From Alphaproteobacteria bacterium (GTDB lineage Bacteria > Pseudomonadota > Alphaproteobacteria > Caulobacterales > Caulobacteraceae): a DNA stretch of 64,000 bases. The translations under genes were made by a program, and so were the position numbers. This document shows positions 1-11,779 of the stretch, one piece after another. Every line of letters begins with the position of its first letter. Position 1 is the first letter of the stretch. The notes under the pieces are model-generated. The model had not been told where the DNA came from and did not search any database. It worked only from the letters and a program-made list of their open reading frames with translations. The stretch covers positions 143,767 to 207,766 of the forward strand of contig JANYET010000026.1 in the NCBI GenBank assembly GCA_025359785.1, written 5' to 3'.

Positions 1-234
1 GTCCCAGGTGCTGCAATCCTGCAGCTTTCCGGTCGTCGCGACGCCGCAGGACAGGATGACCCGCCCGCTTAGGCCGAGCTGCGCCGCGAGCCGCGGGTAG
101 GCGTTGGCCATGTCCTCGCCATTGGGCATGGTCAGCCAATCGGGTTGGGTGATGACCGCCGGCGCGGCGGCGGCGGAGCCCGCCAGCCCAAGCGCCAGGA
201 TCGCCGCCGCAAGGCCACGTCTTCGGTCTTTCAT
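1..234 (-). CDS. TonB C-terminal-domain-like secreted protein, truncated at window edge
   Basis: Reverse-strand reading from cat at 232-234 gives MKDRRRGLAAAILALGLAGSAAAAPAVITQPDWLTMPNGEDMANAYPRLAAQLGLSGRVILSCGVATTGKLQDCSTWD: signal peptide plus an energy-transducer-like GxxxxxCxVxxxGxLxxC pattern. Confidence 0.6.
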   Translation of the reverse strand, partial: MKDRRRGLAAAILALGLAGSAAAAPAVITQPDWLTMPNGEDMANAYPRLAAQLGLSGRVILSCGVATTGKLQDCSTWD

Positions 235-408
235 CCGCCCATCCCCAGCTCACCGTCAGCTTAGCGGACGCCGCCAGGACGCCAAGGCCCGCCGCGCCGC
301 AAAAGGATGCAGAATCAGCGGTTAGCCCCTATATAGACGCCTGTGAAATTGTCGGCGGTTTCCCTGCGATTCGGGACGTCGGCGCCGGGCGCGCGGGCCG
401 CGCCGTGA

Positions 409-2922
<2,514 letters not shown>

Positions 2923-2998
2923 GCCGACCGGCTGGCGCGGCGTTTGCGACGGGGTTCCCGAAAACGGCGCGCGGTGCGTCAAGTTGGGACACATTCAC

Positions 2999-3535
2999 AT
3001 GCGCCTTCGCTCAATGCTTATCGCGTCCGCCGTCGTCGGCGCGCTTGCCGCCGGTGCGGCGACCTCGGCCATGGCCGACACCTACACCTACGTCGGCTCC
3101 TGGTTCGTCGACGCCGGGCCGAACTGGTACGACGACAATCCGCCGGTGTTCTCCGGTCAGGAAGCTGCGGCCTACATCTTCGGTGGCGCGGCCGCCGACT
3201 ACGCGATCTCCACCAACGGTCGCGAGACCGCCGGGATCAACTTCTCGGCCTTCTACGACGCCTGGGGCGACCCCACCACCTGCGGCTACGCCGGCCCCTG
3301 CGCCCAGGATATGCACATCGACGTGGGCAACGACGGCTATCGCCAGCCGTTCCAGCTGGATGGGTCCTTCTCGGCCTACGTCTCCGACCACAGCCTGCAC
3401 CTGCAAAACTTCGCCTTCCACGTCACCCCCGACGTCGGCGGCGGCGTGCCGGAACCGGCGAGCTGGGCGCTGATGATCTCGGGCTTCGGCTTGGCCGGCG
3501 CTTCGCTGCGCCGCCGCCGCGCGATCGCCGCCTAG
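2999..3535 (+). CDS. PEPxxWA-CTERM sorting-domain protein
   Basis: N-terminal signal peptide (MRLRSMLIASAVVGALAAGAATSAMA) and C-terminal VPEPASWALMISGFGLAGASLRRRRAIAA. Confidence 0.85.
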   Translation: MRLRSMLIASAVVGALAAGAATSAMADTYTYVGSWFVDAGPNWYDDNPPVFSGQEAAAYIFGGAAADYAISTNGRETAGINFSAFYDAWGDPTTCGYAGPCAQDMHIDVGNDGYRQPFQLDGSFSAYVSDHSLHLQNFAFHVTPDVGGGVPEPASWALMISGFGLAGASLRRRRAIAA

Positions 3536-3558
3536 TCTCGCATCGCGACCCGCGAATT

Positions 3559-3590
3559 CGCCCGCCCGGTTCCGACCGGGCGGGCGTTTT
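3559..3590 (+). terminator. Rho-independent terminator after the PEP-CTERM gene
   Basis: cgcccgcccggt-tccg-accgggcgggcg followed by TTTT. Confidence 0.8.
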
Positions 3591-3622
3591 GCGTTCCGCC
3601 GCCTCTGCGCGCCGACCCCAAC

Positions 3623-3650
3623 GAAAACGGCCCGAAGCTGAGCTTCGGGC
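3623..3650 (-). terminator. Rho-independent terminator for the minus-strand PA14-like PEP-CTERM gene
   Basis: gcccgaagct-g-agcttcgggc dyad with an A-run on the + strand (U-run on the minus transcript). Confidence 0.65.
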
Positions 3651-3677
3651 TGTCTCGCCGATCCGTCACGTCTGCGA

Positions 3678-4250
3678 TCAGGTGGTCGCGGTCTTCGCCT
3701 TGCGGGCATGGCGCAGCGCGCCGCCGAGGCCGAAGAAGCCGGTGAGCATCAGCGCCCAGGAGGCCGGCTCGGGAACGCCGCCGCCGATCACCACGCCGTT
3801 CGCCAGGTCGAAATCGAGGCCCGACGGCCCGCCGCAGCATTCGAAGAACTGCACCTCGAACGCGTGAACGCCCGCGCTCAGGAAGATGGTGCCGCTCGTG
3901 CTGTCAGGGCCATGCGGGCCAGGCCGGCTGATGAACGAATTGCCATCGATGAACACCTGCGAGCCGTCGTCGGACGACAGATCGAAGGTATAGATTCCAT
4001 CCGCCGCCACGACCACGGTCCCGAAGGAATCCGTCCCGAAGTCAAACAGGCCGAAAGGGTGCCAATTGAAGCCGGTGTCGGTGCCGAAGGAAATCCCGGG
4101 CGTGTTCAGCACTCCGACGAGATCCGAAAACGGCGCGCCGCCGCCGACCTGGGTGTGGCCGTTGTAGACGTAGGTCGTGACCCCCGCCTGGGCGGCGCCG
4201 GCCGCGAGCAGGACGAGCGACGCCGCGGCGCCGAGCAGGGAATTACGCAT
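3678..4250 (-). CDS. PA14-like domain PEPxxWA-CTERM protein
   Basis: MRNSLLGAAASLVLLAAGAAQA signal; GIYTFDLSSDDGSQVFIDGNSF..AGVHAFEVQFFE resembles PA14; C-terminal VPEPASWALMLTGFFGLGGALRHARK. Confidence 0.82.
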   Translation of the reverse strand: MRNSLLGAAASLVLLAAGAAQAGVTTYVYNGHTQVGGGAPFSDLVGVLNTPGISFGTDTGFNWHPFGLFDFGTDSFGTVVVAADGIYTFDLSSDDGSQVFIDGNSFISRPGPHGPDSTSGTIFLSAGVHAFEVQFFECCGGPSGLDFDLANGVVIGGGVPEPASWALMLTGFFGLGGALRHARKAKTATT

Positions 4251-4511
4251 TGTTCCAACCCCAAAAGACTTCGGCCTTTGAGTCCAAGCCTGATCCATCC
4301 GAAACCCTTGTTCGCCGACGAGTCAACCTGTTGTTAACCATCAGGATCGGTTTCGCCGCGCGGCATTCCCCGACAGGGGAATAACTCCCGCGAGAGGGGA
4401 ACGTGCGCGGCCGCGGCCAGGCATTGGGCGCGACGATGCGTCCGGCGCGCGCTTTCGCTCGTTGTTATAGTAACGCGGATGATCGCTCGCTTGCTGGAAG
4501 GCGCTGACGCC

Positions 4512-5201
4512 ATGAGACTTTCAATTGCGGCCACGGCGCTCGCCGCGTTGCTCGCCGGCGGATCGGCGCAGGCGGCCATCACCGTGGTCAGCGGTAGCTT
4601 CATCGGCGCGCCCACCGCGTTCAACGGGTTCGAAAACCTGCCGGCCAACTTCGGCGTTCCCTACGTCGAGCAGGGCATCGCCGTGCGCTATGTGACCGAC
4701 GAAGACTACAACATCTTCAGCACGATCCAGGCCTACGAGGGGACGCACAGCTTCTTCGCCGAGGGCGTCACCGGCGGGACCGCCCACCTGGCGCACGGCT
4801 ATGCCGACATCACGCTGAGCGGCGGCGGCGACTTCCCGGCTATCCAGTTTGCGATGGGCAGCGCCTTCGACGACGCCGGCGCGCGGCTCAACTATCAGCT
4901 GTTGAACGACGGCGTCGTGGTGCAGACCGGCGTGGCCGGACCGGTCCCGGCCTATGGCGGCTTCAACGTCTATGGATTCTACGGCGCGCCCTTCGACGAG
5001 GTGCGGCTGCAGGTCAATTTCGATGGCGTGTTCGATCCCACGGCCATCGAAGCCGGCGATCTCGACGCGGTCAGCGTCGGGGCGGTGGTTCCCGAGCCCG
5101 GCGCATGGGCCCTGCTGATCGTGGGCTTCGGCCTGACCGGCGCGGCCTTGCGCGGTCGCCGGGTCGCCGCCCCAGTCCGCCTCCCGATCCGCGCCCGATA
5201 G
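4512..5201 (+). CDS. PEPxxWA-CTERM sorting-domain protein
   Basis: MRLSIAATALAALLAGGSAQA signal; C-terminal VPEPGAWALLIVGFGLTGAALRGRR. Confidence 0.82.
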   Translation: MRLSIAATALAALLAGGSAQAAITVVSGSFIGAPTAFNGFENLPANFGVPYVEQGIAVRYVTDEDYNIFSTIQAYEGTHSFFAEGVTGGTAHLAHGYADITLSGGGDFPAIQFAMGSAFDDAGARLNYQLLNDGVVVQTGVAGPVPAYGGFNVYGFYGAPFDEVRLQVNFDGVFDPTAIEAGDLDAVSVGAVVPEPGAWALLIVGFGLTGAALRGRRVAAPVRLPIRAR

Positions 5202-5202
5202 A

Positions 5203-7062
5203 TCAGCCGGCGAAGCCTGCGACGACCCCCAGCACCGCGGCCCCATAGCGGGCCAGCTTGCCTTCGCCGACCCCGTTGATCTGCTCCAGCGCCGCGCGGC
5301 TTCCCGGTTTCGCCTGAGCGATCTCGGTGAGCGTGCGGTCGTGGAAGATCACGTAGGGCGGCACATGCTGGCTCTTGGCCTCCGCCGAGCGCCACGCCCG
5401 CAGCGCCTCGAACAGCGGCTGGTCGGCGGGCGAGGCGGTGACCGTCTCGCGACCTTTACGGGTCTTGCGGGTGGCCTTCTCGGGCGCCTCGTGGCGGGTC
5501 TGGACCATCACCTTGCGCTCGCCGCGGAACACCGCGCGCACGGCGTCGGCATCGCCCACGCCCACCAGCGGGCGGCCGTCGTTGGGGTCCTCGCGCAACA
5601 GGCCCTCGAACAGCAGCTGTTCCACCAGGTCGCGCCAGGCGTTGGCCGACAGCTCCTGGCCGATGCCCCAGGTGGAGAGCGCAGCCTCGTGGTCGCTGAC
5701 GTCCTTGGTCTTGCCCAGCAGGTGGTCGACCAGCCGGCCGCGGCCATAGCGTCCGGCCAGCCGATGGGCCGCCGACAGCGCCTTCTGGGCCGCCTGGGAC
5801 GCGTCGCTCAGGTCCACCTGGCCGGTGCACAGGTCGCACTGACCGCAGGCCTCGACCCCCTCCTCGCCGAAATAGCGCCGCACGGTCGCCGCGCGGCAGC
5901 CGGCGCCGTCCAGCAGGGCGTAGAGCTGGCGGACCTTGTGCGCCTGCACCTGCTTGACCGCCGGATCGACGTCGCGCTCGCCGGTGCGGCGCAACGCCCA
6001 GCTCATGTCGGCGGCGCCATAGAGGGTGATGCCCTCGGCCGGGTCGCCGTCACGCCCGGCGCGGCCGATCTCCTGCCAATAGGCCTCGATGGAGCCCGGC
6101 GGATCGGCGTGGATCACGAAGCGGACGTCGGGCTTGTCCACGCCCATGCCGAAGGCGATGGTCGCCACCATCACCGCCTCGTCGGCCTGCAGGAACTGCT
6201 CCAGCCGGTCGATGCGCACCTGGCGGTCGAGGCCGGCGTGGTAGGCCAGCGCCGGCACGCCCGCGTCGCGCAGCGCCTGGGCGAGCTTTTCGGTGTTGTC
6301 GCGGCTGCCGGCATAGACCACGCCGGAGCGGCCGGACCGGGCGGTGACCAGCTCGACCACCCGCTTGTGCGCCGCGCCGCGCTTGCGTTCCGCCGACAGG
6401 ATCAGCTCGGGCCGCGCGAAGCTCGCGACGAACTCGGCCGACTGCTCCAGCCGCAGCTCGCGCCGGATATCCTCGCGCGTGCGCTCGTCGGCCGTCGCGG
6501 TCACCGCCAGCCGTGGAACCCCCGGGAACAGGTCGGCCAGCCGGCCCAGCATCCGGTAGTCGGGGCGGAAGTCATGGCCCCACTGGCTGACGCAGTGGGC
6601 CTCGTCGATGGCGATCAGGGCGAGCGGGACCTGGCTCAGCCGCTCCAGCATCCAAGGCTGCATCAGGCCTTCCGGCGAGACATAGAGCAGGTCCAGTTCG
6701 CCCGCCTCGATCCGCCGCCAGATCTCGCCCTTCTCGGCCGGGTCGATGTTGGAATCCAGCCGGGCGGCCGCCACGCCCGACTGCTGCATGGCCGCCACCT
6801 GGTCGGTCATCAGCGCGATCAACGGCGAGACCACCAGCCCCAGGCCCGGCCGCAGGATCGAGGGAATCTGGTAGCAGAGGCTCTTGCCGCCGCCGGTCGG
6901 CAGCACCGCCATGGCGCTGCGCCCGGCCAGCACCTCGGCGATCACCTCGCCCTGCAGGCCGCGGAACTCCTGGTGCCCGAAGGTGCGGCGCAGGATCTCG
7001 CGGGCCCCGACAAGGCCATCGTGCAAGGTATCGGGATCGCGCTCGGCGACGGCGGAAGGCAT
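5203..7062 (-). CDS. recQ: ATP-dependent DNA helicase RecQ
   Basis: PTGGGKSLCYQIP, DEAHCVSQWGHDFRPDY, ATIAFGMGVDKPDVRFVIH, EIGRAGRDG, zinc cysteines CGQCDLC, C-terminal HRDC-like region. Confidence 0.95.
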   Translation of the reverse strand: MPSAVAERDPDTLHDGLVGAREILRRTFGHQEFRGLQGEVIAEVLAGRSAMAVLPTGGGKSLCYQIPSILRPGLGLVVSPLIALMTDQVAAMQQSGVAAARLDSNIDPAEKGEIWRRIEAGELDLLYVSPEGLMQPWMLERLSQVPLALIAIDEAHCVSQWGHDFRPDYRMLGRLADLFPGVPRLAVTATADERTREDIRRELRLEQSAEFVASFARPELILSAERKRGAAHKRVVELVTARSGRSGVVYAGSRDNTEKLAQALRDAGVPALAYHAGLDRQVRIDRLEQFLQADEAVMVATIAFGMGVDKPDVRFVIHADPPGSIEAYWQEIGRAGRDGDPAEGITLYGAADMSWALRRTGERDVDPAVKQVQAHKVRQLYALLDGAGCRAATVRRYFGEEGVEACGQCDLCTGQVDLSDASQAAQKALSAAHRLAGRYGRGRLVDHLLGKTKDVSDHEAALSTWGIGQELSANAWRDLVEQLLFEGLLREDPNDGRPLVGVGDADAVRAVFRGERKVMVQTRHEAPEKATRKTRKGRETVTASPADQPLFEALRAWRSAEAKSQHVPPYVIFHDRTLTEIAQAKPGSRAALEQINGVGEGKLARYGAAVLGVVAGFAG

Positions 7063-7100
7063 GCCTGTCTTATGGGGGTGACTCGGGCGCCGCGCCAGGG

Positions 7101-7577
7101 CTAGCGCATGGCGCGAAGCTGCGTGCGCTCCTGGATGCCGCGGACCGCCTGCAGCAATCGAAGGGCTGAGCCTGGCTCGAGCCTCTGGGGCTCGAATTTG
7201 CTCCGCATCTCCAGGGTATCCAGGATGGCGTCGTCGGCGGCCGTGACGCGCCGGGCGCACATGTTCCAGTCGGCGAAGGATCGCGCATCGGCCGGGCCGG
7301 CCCCCAGCACCTTGGCGTCGACGTGGCGCGGGTCGTCACAGATGCGGCCATAGGTGGTCAGCACCGCCTCGGCCGGCCCCTCCAGCGCCTGCAGAAACCA
7401 GCCGTCGTGGACCAGCAGCAGCCCGGTCACCGCGACCTCGCGGTTCCGGCGGATCGAGGTCCGGATGATCTCTCCGACCTCGGCCTGCAGGTCGATCGGC
7501 GGAATGGTGATCCGGCTCATGTAGATCAGCCGGTGCAGCGTGCGGCTGCTGGAAATCGTACTCATCGCGAACTCCAC
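7101..7577 (-). CDS. Stand-alone BLUF-domain blue-light photoreceptor
   Basis: LHRLIYMSR, EIIRTSIRRNREVAVTGLLLVHDGWFLQALEGP, ICDDPRH, RSFADWNM: canonical BLUF Tyr, Asn, Gln and Trp positions; start may be an internal ATG. Confidence 0.88.
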   Translation of the reverse strand: MEFAMSTISSSRTLHRLIYMSRITIPPIDLQAEVGEIIRTSIRRNREVAVTGLLLVHDGWFLQALEGPAEAVLTTYGRICDDPRHVDAKVLGAGPADARSFADWNMCARRVTAADDAILDTLEMRSKFEPQRLEPGSALRLLQAVRGIQERTQLRAMR

Positions 7578-7653
7578 GTCTGCGGGAGTCCTATCGGCAG
7601 GCGGTTGAAAAAATTCTAACCGCGTCCGGCTGGGGGGTTAGAGCGGTCCCGCT

Positions 7654-8694
7654 CTAGGTCGCCGCGTCCATCCGGCTGATCGAGGCCGACTTCGCCCAGT
7701 GGCTGCCCATGCGGTTGCGGAACAGCTCCGGGCGGTCGGCCAGGACGTCGGTTTCCAGCCACAGGCGCTTCAGGTGCCGCACCTTGCCCGTGGCGCGGTC
7801 ATCCTCATAGGCGCCGCGGCCGTGCAGCACGTGGTAGTTGTTGATGAACTGCATGTCTCCCGGCTCGAAATCCATCATCACCGAATAGCCGCCGCCCTCG
7901 GCCTGGTCCTGCATCCAGGTCAGCGCCTCGATGGCCACCGCCGTCAGGCGCGGCGCGTCGGCGTGCCGCTGCGAGGCCAGGATGTAGGGGCGGATCAGGC
8001 GGGTGAAGATGCGCTCGCCGTGACGGGTGAACACCGGCATCAGGTACCAGCCGGGTTTGCCGGGCGCCTGTTCGCCCCGGTAGTCGAAGGGCTGGGGCTT
8101 ATACAGCTCGGCCGCCAGGTCCGGCCGTTCGCGGACCAGCCGGTTGTGCAGCGCGACCGAATTGCAGACCGCCGAAAGTCCGCCGCTGATCCCGGTCTGC
8201 AGGCACATCAGGCCCACCAGGTCTGAGCCGTCGCAGTGGAAGTCGAGGCCGACGAGGCCGATCTCGTTGCCGCGTGAGGTCGGATCGCCGACCGGCTTGC
8301 CATGGTCGGTGACATCGCCCAGCAGGTGGCCCTTGGCGTTCTGCGGCCAGGGCCGGCCCAGATGCGCGCCGATCCCCCAGTAGGCCATGCTCATCTCGTC
8401 GTTCGACCAGCGCTCGCGCGGCAGGCCGCGCAGGCGGACAAAGCCACGTCCGTCGATCAGTTCGCGCTCGATGGCTTTCAGGCGGAGGCCGAGCGTCGGC
8501 AGCGGGAACTGCGCCTTGCCGATCGCCAGGAAGTCGTCGGAGACTCCGAAGGCGTGGGCCACGGCCGCTTCCAGCTCATCGATCTCGGCGGCGGACAGCG
8601 GCTCGGTCCACAGCGCCGGGTCGGCCACGTCCTTGGCCGTCCACTCGCAGTGGGTCTCCAGGACCCGAGGCGCGACGTTTGCGATGTTGTTCAT
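7654..8694 (-). CDS. TauD/TfdA-family Fe(II)/2-oxoglutarate dioxygenase
   Basis: DFHCDGSDLVGLMCLQ (HxD), MDFEPGDMQFINNYHVLHGRGAYEDDRATGKVRHLKRLWL (distal His / Arg). Confidence 0.85.
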   Translation of the reverse strand: MNNIANVAPRVLETHCEWTAKDVADPALWTEPLSAAEIDELEAAVAHAFGVSDDFLAIGKAQFPLPTLGLRLKAIERELIDGRGFVRLRGLPRERWSNDEMSMAYWGIGAHLGRPWPQNAKGHLLGDVTDHGKPVGDPTSRGNEIGLVGLDFHCDGSDLVGLMCLQTGISGGLSAVCNSVALHNRLVRERPDLAAELYKPQPFDYRGEQAPGKPGWYLMPVFTRHGERIFTRLIRPYILASQRHADAPRLTAVAIEALTWMQDQAEGGGYSVMMDFEPGDMQFINNYHVLHGRGAYEDDRATGKVRHLKRLWLETDVLADRPELFRNRMGSHWAKSASISRMDAAT

Positions 8695-8705
8695 GGCGTC
8701 GTCTC

Positions 8706-10496
8706 CTATTCCGCGGCCATGGCGACCGGCGCGCTCCGGGCGCCGCGCAGCAGGCGGCCCGGCAGGGCGTCGGTGGGCTCGCCGTCACGATAGGTGACCT
8801 GGCCGGCGACGATGGTGGCGGTATAGCCCGACGCCCGCTGGACCAAGCGACGCCCTCCCGCCGGCAGGTCATAGGCGACGCCGGGAGCCTTCAGGGTCAG
8901 CCGATCGTAGTCGATGACGTTGAGGTCGGCGCGATATCCCGGCGCGATCAGGCCACGGTCGAACAGGCCGACCGTCTCGGCGGTGTCGCGGCACTGGGCC
9001 TTGATCATATATTCCAGCGGCAGCTTCGGCCCCCGCGTGCGGTCCCGCGTCCAGTGGACCAGATTGGTGGTCGGGAAACTCCCGTCGCAGATCATGCCGA
9101 CATGCGCCCCGCCGTCGGAGAGCCCGGGAACAACGCAGTCGTGCTGCAGCATCTGGTAGGCCGGATCGAGGCTGTTCTGGGCATAGTTCAGCAGCGGCAG
9201 ATAGAGCATGCCGCGCCCACCGCCGCCGTCTTCGGTGTCTGGTCCGCCGTCCAGCATGTGATCCAGCGCGATCTCGCGGGGATCGAGCCCGCGCGCCGCG
9301 GCGATGGCCGCGATGGAGGTCTCCGTCGTGGGCTCATAGTCCGGGCTCTCAAGCCCCATCGGATAGATCTTCTCCCAGGCCCGCGCAGGCGACAGGCCGG
9401 GCGCACGGCCGCTGTCCGGCTCTTCCGCCAACAGCCGGGCGCGGAAGGCCGGGTCGCGCAGGCGCGCGATGCGCTCGGCGAACGGCAGGTCCTTGATCTC
9501 GCGGTAGGCCGGATAGGTGCTGAACGGGTTGGCGGTCAGTTCGAAGCCGAACAGCACGCCGACCGGCCGGGTCGCGACCTGCGCCCGCATGGTCAGGCCC
9601 GCCGCCTTGGCCGCGGTCATCCGCTGCAACATGTAGCGCCACTGTTCCGGATCGCGCGGGCTCTGCAGCAGAGAAAACGAGAGCGGACGGCCGGACTTGG
9701 CGACGATCCGCTGCAACATGTCGAACTCGGCTTCCGGATCGTTGAAGTCGGAGACCACCTGCAAGACGCCCTGGCCGGCGCCGTTGTTGGCGGCGGCCAT
9801 GCCCATGGCGATGCCGGTCAGCTCGTCCTCGCCCGCGCTCAGCGTGGCGATCGGCGAGCCGTCGGAGGATCGGTGGTTGAGCGTGCGCGAGGTGCCGAAG
9901 CCGATGGCCCCGGCCTCCATGGCCCGCTTGGCGATGGCGGCCATGGCGTGGATGTCGGCCTGCGTGGCGGGCTCGCGATTGACCCCGCGCTCACCCATCA
10001 CAAAGACCCTCAGCGCGGCGTGCGGCAGCTGGCTCGCCACGTCGATGTCGAAGCGGCGGCTGGCCAGGGCGTCCAGGTACTCAGGATAGCTCTCCCAGTT
10101 CCACGGCAGACCTTCGGACAGCACCGGGAAGGGAATGTCCTCGACGCCTTCCATCAGCTGGATCAGCCGGTCGTGGTCGGCGGCCTTGCAGGGTGCGAAG
10201 CCCACGCCGCAGTTGCCCATGACCACGGTGGTCACCCCGTGCCACGACGAGGGCTGCAGCCGTTCGTCCCAGGTGGCCTGGCCGTCATAGTGGGTGTGGA
10301 TATCGACAAAGCCCGGCGTCACGATCTGGCCGCGCGCGTCGATCTCCTGCGACCCGGCGCCGGCGATCCGGCCGCCCTTGGCGCTGATGGCGGCGATCGC
10401 GCCATTCCGCACCGCCACGTCGGCCTCGAAGGGCGCCGCGCCCGTGCCGTCGACGACGACACCGCCTCGGATCACCAGGTCGTAAGCCTTTTCCAT
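8706..10496 (-). CDS. N-acyl-D-amino-acid deacylase / D-aminoacylase-type amidohydrolase
   Basis: [73 protein letters not shown]-terminal [15 protein letters not shown]. Confidence 0.88.
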   Translation of the reverse strand: MEKAYDLVIRGGVVVDGTGAAPFEADVAVRNGAIAAISAKGGRIAGAGSQEIDARGQIVTPGFVDIHTHYDGQATWDERLQPSSWHGVTTVVMGNCGVGFAPCKAADHDRLIQLMEGVEDIPFPVLSEGLPWNWESYPEYLDALASRRFDIDVASQLPHAALRVFVMGERGVNREPATQADIHAMAAIAKRAMEAGAIGFGTSRTLNHRSSDGSPIATLSAGEDELTGIAMGMAAANNGAGQGVLQVVSDFNDPEAEFDMLQRIVAKSGRPLSFSLLQSPRDPEQWRYMLQRMTAAKAAGLTMRAQVATRPVGVLFGFELTANPFSTYPAYREIKDLPFAERIARLRDPAFRARLLAEEPDSGRAPGLSPARAWEKIYPMGLESPDYEPTTETSIAAIAAARGLDPREIALDHMLDGGPDTEDGGGGRGMLYLPLLNYAQNSLDPAYQMLQHDCVVPGLSDGGAHVGMICDGSFPTTNLVHWTRDRTRGPKLPLEYMIKAQCRDTAETVGLFDRGLIAPGYRADLNVIDYDRLTLKAPGVAYDLPAGGRRLVQRASGYTATIVAGQVTYRDGEPTDALPGRLLRGARSAPVAMAAE

Positions 10497-10938
10497 GGTC
10501 CGCTCCCTCAAGCCCGCGGTCTTCGTCAGGCCCGCAATCTTCCGCCCGCAGCCTTCGCTGTCTCTCGGCGCATTTTGCCGCCCAGGAGGGGCTCCCGGTC
10601 AAGCGGCTTCGGCGCCGCGCCCTTGAGTTGACCCACCGAAAGCTCGTCATGGCCGGCCCCCGGCGCCGGCCGTCCAGATACGCCGACGCGCGCCATGGGA
10701 ATTGCGGCGGCGCCGAGCCTCGTCTTGCACCGGCAGTGTCTCTGGGGTCCCGGCACGGCGTCGCTGCGCTCCTGGGCCGAGAATGACGGCCCAGCATTTA
10801 CAGATATCTCGCGATCCAACTCAGTCGCGGAAGGCTCTGGCCGAGACGGTCACAAAGGATTCAGCACGTCTGTTCCGTGAGAATTAAGCGCCGTCCGCTA
10901 GATGGGGCGCTCGCGTGACGTTGGCTGAGGGGCCCATC

Positions 10939-11079
10939 ATGACGCTTAGGCTGACGCTGGCCGCCTTCGGGGCGGCCGCGATCGTGGCGGGCTTTTGCCT
11001 GCCCACGACGCACCATCGGGCCGGCCCGACGCCCGAGCCCAAGTCGCAGATCCAGCAGATCGAACTCGGACGCGGCTAA
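10939..11079 (+). CDS. Small putative membrane/secreted protein (46 aa)
   Basis: ATG ORF MTLRLTLAAFGAAAIVAGFCLPTTHHRAGPTPEPKSQIQQIELGRG with hydrophobic N-terminus. Confidence 0.4.
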   Translation: MTLRLTLAAFGAAAIVAGFCLPTTHHRAGPTPEPKSQIQQIELGRG

Positions 11080-11291
11080 GGGGAATGCGGCCTCCTCCCC
11101 TTGCGGGCGGAGGTGGCCCGCGGAGCGGGTCGGAGGTGGGGTTTCTCAGACTCTCAGCTTCGCCCGAAGCTCCGTATCGCGCCGAGCAGGGCGTGCGACC
11201 CCAGCTCCGTCGGCCCTCCGCCGACACCTCCTCCCACAAGCGGAGGAGGACCCCAGATGCGCGCACCGGAAAGATCGACGTCTGATTGACC

Positions 11292-11732
11292 CTACGGCTT
11301 GCCCGCCACCGCGCTGGCCGGCTTGCCCGCGCAGCCGTTCAGCGGCGCGGCGGCCGGCAACAGCACCTCTGCCGTGAACGGATAGGTCGCCAGGCGCGCG
11401 GCGTCGGCGCAGGGGCTGGCGTAGAGATTGATCTTCATGGTCTGGCCGTTGGCCAGCGTCGCGCTCCAGGCGGCCGAGTGCGCGGTCAGCGTCGCGCCGG
11501 GCGCGGTGGCGACCACATCCGGCTGGTTCGGCCGCTGCAGCGTGAACTGCAGGCCGCGGATTTTCAGCCCCCAGGCGGGATCGGCGCCGCGCGCATCGAT
11601 CGGCTGGCTGAAGTTGGCCGCCACGTCCGGCGCCGCCACCGGCGCGTTGGGGTTGGTGTCCGAGCCCCCGCAGGCCGACAGCGCGCCCGCGCCGACCAGC
11701 AGGACGGCCGAAACCACGATCAACCGGCGCAT
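11292..11732 (-). CDS. Putative lipoprotein of unknown function
   Basis: MRRLIVVSAVLLVGAGALSACGGSDTNPN: signal peptide with lipobox LSAC. Confidence 0.7.
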   Translation of the reverse strand: MRRLIVVSAVLLVGAGALSACGGSDTNPNAPVAAPDVAANFSQPIDARGADPAWGLKIRGLQFTLQRPNQPDVVATAPGATLTAHSAAWSATLANGQTMKINLYASPCADAARLATYPFTAEVLLPAAAPLNGCAGKPASAVAGKP

Positions 11733-11779
11733 GCATGCATCCTTTGGGATTGGGCGGCGCACGATAGACTGAAACCGCG

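Noticed and set aside
5341-7104. 587-aa plus-strand ORF opposite recQ
   Set aside because: Antisense shadow ORF; the recQ motifs are on the minus strand.
7639-7656. tagagcggtcccgctcta hairpin at the end of the dioxygenase gene
   Set aside because: No U-run follows and it overlaps the stop codon; it resembles a common GC-rich short dyad, so a terminator call is not supported.
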